DNA from: Meghimatium bilineatum | Lineage: Eukaryota > Mollusca > Gastropoda > Stylommatophora > Philomycidae | Assembly (NCBI GenBank): GCA_034231615.1 | Contig: CM067322.1 | Location: 63,951,349 to 64,015,348 of the forward strand | DNA length: 64,000 nt | Direction of reading: 5' to 3' | Part shown: positions 58,531 through 64,000 of the stretch, piece after piece | How the letters are laid out: every line of letters begins with the position of its first letter | Numbering within the stretch: the first letter of the stretch is position 1 | Notes under the pieces: generated by a model | Database searches by the model: none | What the model was told of the DNA's origin: nothing | What the model saw: the letters and a program-made list of their open reading frames with translations, nothing else | Made by a program: the position numbers and the translations under genes

Positions 58531-60627
58531 CACAGGCAATAAGAACTGCATTTTTTGTAATTCTTATGGTTATATATATGTTATACATCTTATTTTAGGT
58601 GAATAAATATCTGTTTACATGCCGTGTGAGATTTACTGCAGACATGTTGAGACGGATTCAGGCCTTCGAATACAAGTGTTATTTACGAATTGTATGCATT
58701 TACTATAGAGAGTATATAAGTGTACGTAAGAAATAAAGACGAGAATCCGGCAGGTTCACAAGAATCACTAGTTTTAATAGTAAAACGACAAAAACTTGCA
58801 TAGTTTGGACATGCATGCCGACATGATTCCATGTCAAAAACAATAATGCTGCGTACAGTTAAATGTGGAAGAAGCAGAGCTGTTAAAGGAAAACCATGGG
58901 CGGAACTATAAAAGAGTGAACATGTGTCCACACTCATCTGCATTGCTGCAGTTAGTAATCACTGGAGGACACTTTGTGCTGACGCATCCAATGTTGCATC
59001 CTCCGACCTGGATCCTCCGACCCTGACATGTTGTGGGTTTATGAGTGACTGTATATTTTTTTTACCGTGATCACACATTTTACAAGTACACATATTTGCA
59101 ACAATTTTCATAGTCACCCTCAATGTATACACACTGATGGAACATTCCTTTTACATACCTTTTGAGTAAGTCCATACACATACAGATACCTTTTGATTAT
59201 ATATTTATATATATATATATATATATATATGCATTTCTTTATATTTCTCAATAATTAAGATAACAGTGGAAAGGTTATCCAAATACACGCGATATTGCAG
59301 TTTTATAATTTTCCTACTTTTATCTAATCAATTTTGTTTTAATTTCCCAAAGAAAGATATTCTCGTCTGGAGTACTTCCTCCGCTGGAGTTTGCACCTGT
59401 CTACAGATTGTAAGATTCCGTCCACACTCTCTTCTTTTCCGGTCATGTTTATTCAACTTAGCATTTAGCGTGGTTACATGACAGGCCATTAACAGTGACT
59501 GATATTTTAAATCAGGGATTTTCTTACATTTAATTGAAATCTCACAAATAGGAAGATGGGGTACTGTGATGTACATATAACTGCTGCTTGAGATGTTCGA
59601 CCTGTCAGTTCGTGTAGACAGGCACACCAAGTTTCAGAGGTTGGTCTTTCATCATAACATACCTGGCATCTAAGACAGATTAATAATTGGAGTGATGGAT
59701 GGGTTGAACGATAGTTGAACAAAAATAATATTTTTTTTTGATAATACAGTTCAACTTTGATGTGTGGTACGGTATGTTTTACAAGAGAACACCACAGGAT
59801 TATATTTGGATCTGATGTCCACAACAAACAAAGGAAAAATTGTTTCTGTTCTTTCTAATAATCTTCTGGGTCCATTTTGTAGAAGGGCAATATTCCTACA
59901 ATATTCCTACAATATTTCCAGACCGATATAGTGCAGACAATGTTTTACAGCGTTTAGCCGATGGCTAAGACACATACATAACACCATTACACGCTAGATA
60001 TGTCCTGTTTAACCAGTGAATACTTCAGAATTTGTGGATATATATTCATAATTCATAGCTTTTTGTAACTGCTGGTTGATGCCTACGTCCTGAATATGAT
60101 ACGCTACCAATTTATATTTTGACTACTTTCTTTTTCTTGCTGTGTGGAAGCTATTTTCTTTGTATTCTTTTCTTCATGTCTGGGCGCTACTGTTCTTCCT
60201 ATTGTATAAATTTGCTCGTTCTTAAAAACTATCCCCGCACATTGCTAGCGACATATTTGAGAGACATGTAGTCAGCTGAAATCATGCCAGCAGGAAGAGG
60301 CAATTGTTGGGTATAGCAAACTAATATAAACAGCCTTATAGTTGGCCTATTCGTGTCAGCCTGCCATTTATGGCAATTTCCTGATATTTGACATGAAGTA
60401 GATTTCGGTACTAATACAGGCATTCGTACGTTATGTCTATCACTGCATGAATTAGAATCATACGCTGGCGCTAGAATGGCCTTCTAGGTATCCTGGCTTA
60501 TAATTATTTCTCCTGTTGACACGGTCTTTAAGTTCCCATGGAGCTATTTTAGAACCTGCCAGATGGTTGATGGGGTTGAGCGAGGGGTATATATACGGAA
60601 ACTGTACATAAAAATAGTGTGCACCGA

Positions 60628-60630
<3 letters not shown>
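58531..60630. other. unassigned non-coding DNA
   Basis: Contains (AT)n at 59207-59231. Minus-strand frames at 59328-59630 and 59507-59827 have no recognisable domain. Confidence 0.5.

Positions 60631-60685
<55 letters not shown>
60631..60685. repeat. (AT)n microsatellite
   Basis: About 27 AT units. Confidence 0.97.
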
Positions 60686-60687
<2 letters not shown>

Positions 60688-60744
60688 CATGTGTTCCACT
60701 ATCGCTGTACCATTGTAGACGAAAATCGGGAATGTCTAAAACAA

Positions 60745-61290
60745 AATACGATACGTCGATGATAAGATACTTTTGTTCATGATCAGATAATGTTATTGTT
60801 GATAAGATATTTCTGGTGGCAAAGATACTCTATGTCAATGATAGTATATCCTATGATGAGGATGATATATCTTATGTTTGCGATAAGATACCCTGTGGCA
60901 ATGATAGTATATCATATGTTGGTTACAAAATAACCTGCTTTGACGATAAGATAACATATATTGTTGATAAGATGCCTATGTTGACTAAAGGATTCCCAAT
61001 GTTGATGAGAATATACCCATGTTGATGAGAAGATTCCCTATGTTGATGAGAATATACCCATGTTGATGAGAATATACCTATGTTGATGAGAATATACCTA
61101 TGTTGATGAGAATATACCCATGTTGATGAGAATATACCTATGTTGATGAGAATATACCTATGTTGATGAGAATATACCTATGTTGATGAGAATATACCCT
61201 TGTTGATGAGAAGATTCCCTATGTTGATGAGAATATACCCTTGTTGATCAGAATATACCCTTGTTGATGAGAAGATAACTATGTTAATGA
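60745..61290. repeat. minisatellite: diverged 24 bp left arm, homogeneous 20 bp right arm
   Basis: At 60745-60990, diverged units contain GATAAGATA. From about 60990 to 61275, TGTTGATGAGAATATACCTA repeats about fourteen times, nearly unchanged, with an AGATTCCC variant. Confidence 0.93.
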
Positions 61291-64000
61291 TATGTGCGTT
61301 ATGTTAGTGATAAATTAATTACGAGAAACAGATATCGGACACACGGTTGAGAAGTTGGGCATCTATGATATGCCCTTGATGCACTAACCGATTGCAGCTA
61401 GACAACACCAAATTAATTGGTCAGCCAGCGACATCTCTTTGTTTTTTGCATACAATATGTTTTTTAATGGACGTCACTTCTATTAATCTTCAATTGTCGT
61501 TTCGAATCTTAGCCGATTTCCAGAAGCATCGTGAGTCAGGATTGTTCAACTCTGTAACTTTGTGATAGTGTATCAAAGTACTAATGTAAACGTTCTTACT
61601 TTCAAGGGTGTAACAGTTTCACAAATGTAACAAAATGGATTTCTGCTGCAGTTATGTGAGCAAACGAAAATCAATACACAGCTACTGAACGAAAATAGTG
61701 CCTAAAAACACTAGTCCTGGAGTACCGGTATTAATTGCACTATCTTAAATAGAATATTCAAACCAGCATTAACATCAGATACAATTGTAAAACACTTGTG
61801 TTTCTACTTCTAGACAAATGTTGTTTATTTTCCTCTTTATTTAGAAATAAGATAAACGGTTGAATCACATATATGAAGTGCCGTATGGCTCCGATCTCAT
61901 GCATCGCCCCTAAATTGTGTCTAGCAAACAGCTCAGGATCTAACCCTGCGACATTCTGCAGATGTCATGGGTGAACTAGCTGAAGAAAACCCCAACAAAC
62001 ACTTTAAGTCAAGAGAGGACTATAAGTTCGTGCTTTGCTTCCGGGTTGCAATAACATTGAAAGGGAGATAAGTGGAATAAGTGGAACTGACTCCCAATGA
62101 AGTTGGCTACTGGTCTAGGTACGTCATCACTTTTGTTATAGAACGTAACAAATTTCGTGGATCAGTTAAGTCATGTACTACCATAGAAAAATTATTGTAC
62201 TATGATTCGTCTACAATTCCAAAGGTTGTTTTTAGGATTATGTGAGCGTAGACACCCCTACACTAAAATTGTAATAGTCATACGGAGGGAACTAAAAATT
62301 GTTATAAAAATTTGGAGTAAAAGCAAGATTTTCTATGATTTGTGATGATTTATTTAGGCGAAAGATAGGTTTTTATATTAGTTTATATCAGTTTTTAACA
62401 TAAGAGAGATATTAACATCCTCTAAACATTACATACAGTATCATATTCGATTTTCCTAATCGGAGAGGAACTGGGTAGATCAATCCAATCTCCCCGTATA
62501 TATGTTTGGTCATACACACTAATGTACCAGTGTGTACCGAGTTACATGGTTGAAAGAAACGTGCCTGAGAAATAATAAACTGATTTCCTGCCAATACAGC
62601 CTTTGTTATTTTCAATTTTTACTTCTCTCTAGTTACACAACAAACTCATTGAGTATATTCATTGGTATATTCATTGGTATATTCATTGGTATATTCATTG
62701 GGCATACATACGTATTCTACTCCAACACACTATATATGCCAACGGGGTTGAATATAACACATCTCACATGCTGTATTACATTCACATGCCAGCATTATGC
62801 GCATAGTAACCGTATATTATTTTATAAACCAGAATAAATTACATACAACTATTTATGGTGGCTGTTCTATTCTATGTCTATAGAAACGTTCCTACATACC
62901 CACTACTACTGAATCATATAATAAAGGGCACCTGTTTGCGTTGCTATTCGCACTATCTTACCAAAACAGACTGACTCATATCAGTTCAGATATTTAATTC
63001 ATTTTTTTCTATAAAATAAAAATTATAGCCAATATTCTTCAATGTTTGTCATAAATTTAAGCTTCCTTAGCAGACCCCAGCAGCACACATACACATATAC
63101 ACATCACAAAAATTGCTAATAACATGTATTGTAGAAAGACTTGATATAAAATACATAAGAAAACCATTTTTCAAGCATTCTTCCATAGTCTCTATAATAA
63201 GATGTCATGAAGCTTAGCTGGATTGTTGTCAAATGTAAATGCTCCATAATTGTATTGTAATGCGTATCAGTGTATGTATGAATCAGTGTAGGGACCCATC
63301 TGTCAGGTACATACTTGAGTTACTCAGTCAACCACACGGATCTCTGCATGCGTTCTTCTTGTCAACCATTCAGCAAAAGTCCTCATGAGGTTTAGTGAAG
63401 TGTGGCGCTTGTCTCCGAAAGTCAAGCAGAAAAATAAGCTAATTGCTCTTGAAGAAATAACGCTACCGTACAAAAAGACAAGCTGACAGTGTAACAGTTG
63501 AAGAAATAGAAGTCAAAGATGCCACCACACGGACCTTCCCTCTATGAAACCGCTCCTTGCAAATCGGCCTCGACTTGACGGCGCCGTGAGCGAGTAACAA
63601 GCACATAAAGACGCCAAGCTTGGCTTAGAGCAACACTGTCAGAAGATGTGCAGGTATTCTCTCACCGGCCCTCGGCCTGCAGCTCGTGTTTAGATGTCGC
63701 CAATTATCAGCCACTCGGAACTCACAGGGGTTCACTACACAGGGTTGTGCAAGTGTGGTAAATCCTATTATATTTGCGCCCAATGTTCGGGTGTCATCTA
63801 TTCACAAGGTTGGCTCTTGTCAAACCGGAGACGGCGATAGCTGTATAATCTGAGCGTTTTCTAAAACATGACAATCTGGTCCACCTTTTGTTCAGTCCAG
63901 ACTAGATTTTATTCTAGGGCATATATCTGCTCCATTTATATCTATGCGTGTTTACCGGTCCACAACGGTTATAGACAAGCCTATAGACACGAGGGGGAGG
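61291..64000. other. unassigned non-coding DNA, GC-richer at the far end
   Basis: A 12 bp repeat (TATATTCATTGG, four copies) lies at 62655-62702. The block 63500-63760 is noticeably GC-richer and contains, on the minus strand, GGGCCGGTGAGAG, a good splice donor match. No coding frame supports an exon. Confidence 0.45.

Noticed and set aside
58265-58588. 107-codon Pro/His/Thr-rich minus-strand frame
   Set aside because: It is a translation of GGAT/GGTA microsatellites.

Overview
This is eukaryotic, AT-rich, gene-poor DNA. It looks like an animal genome and probably a lophotrochozoan such as a mollusc; that guess rests on the style of LINE/SINE and minisatellite content, not on a diagnostic gene. 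There are no operons and no long intron-less genes. Long (AT)n tracts, poly-G runs, minisatellites and decayed retrotransposons fill most of the window.

One convincing host coding segment was found: a minus-strand exon at 37322-38165, with a good splice acceptor at its upstream edge. It encodes about 280 residues of acidic, Ser/Pro-rich, disordered protein, possibly part of a nuclear regulator. I cannot name it, and no partner exon was recognised. The rest of the window is therefore best read as intron or flank of that gene plus intergenic DNA.

Mobile elements fall into groups. LINE-A (3.6-6.3 kb, 18.7-20.6 kb, 25.3-26.7 kb) has RT and RNase H. LINE-B (1.1, 21.6-22.3, 22.9-23.8 kb) has a C-terminal CxxC..H zinc finger. 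LINE-C (16.9-18.7 kb) is split by a short repeat. LINE-D (24.5-25.3, 26.9-28.6, 58.2 kb), LINE-E (10.8, 39.6 kb) and LINE-G (43.9 kb) complete the set. All are truncated and frameshifted, mostly 3' ends. Short dispersed repeats include S1 (about 160 bp, GAA tail, two copies with 12-13 bp target duplications), S2 (up to 365 bp, GAA tail), S3, S4, element F, a tRNA-like SINE at 45.5 kb, and a 214 bp MITE with 19 bp inverted ends at 7.1 kb.

More than twenty tandem arrays occur. The clearest are the 33 bp higher-order array (11.8-12.5 kb), the 44 bp arrays (9.6 and 28.7 kb), the 17 bp array (14.0 kb), the 41 bp intronic array (38.2 kb), the 25 bp array (41.3 kb) and the 20 bp array (61 kb).

The most interesting theme is the interplay of mobile elements and satellites. 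Three LINE 3' fragments interrupt arrays that resume on the far side, and two unrelated arrays lie inside copies of one dispersed element (F). S1, S2 and LINE-A share a short 3' tail, which suggests a LINE/SINE partnership. No prokaryote-type system, CRISPR array or complete gene cluster is present.
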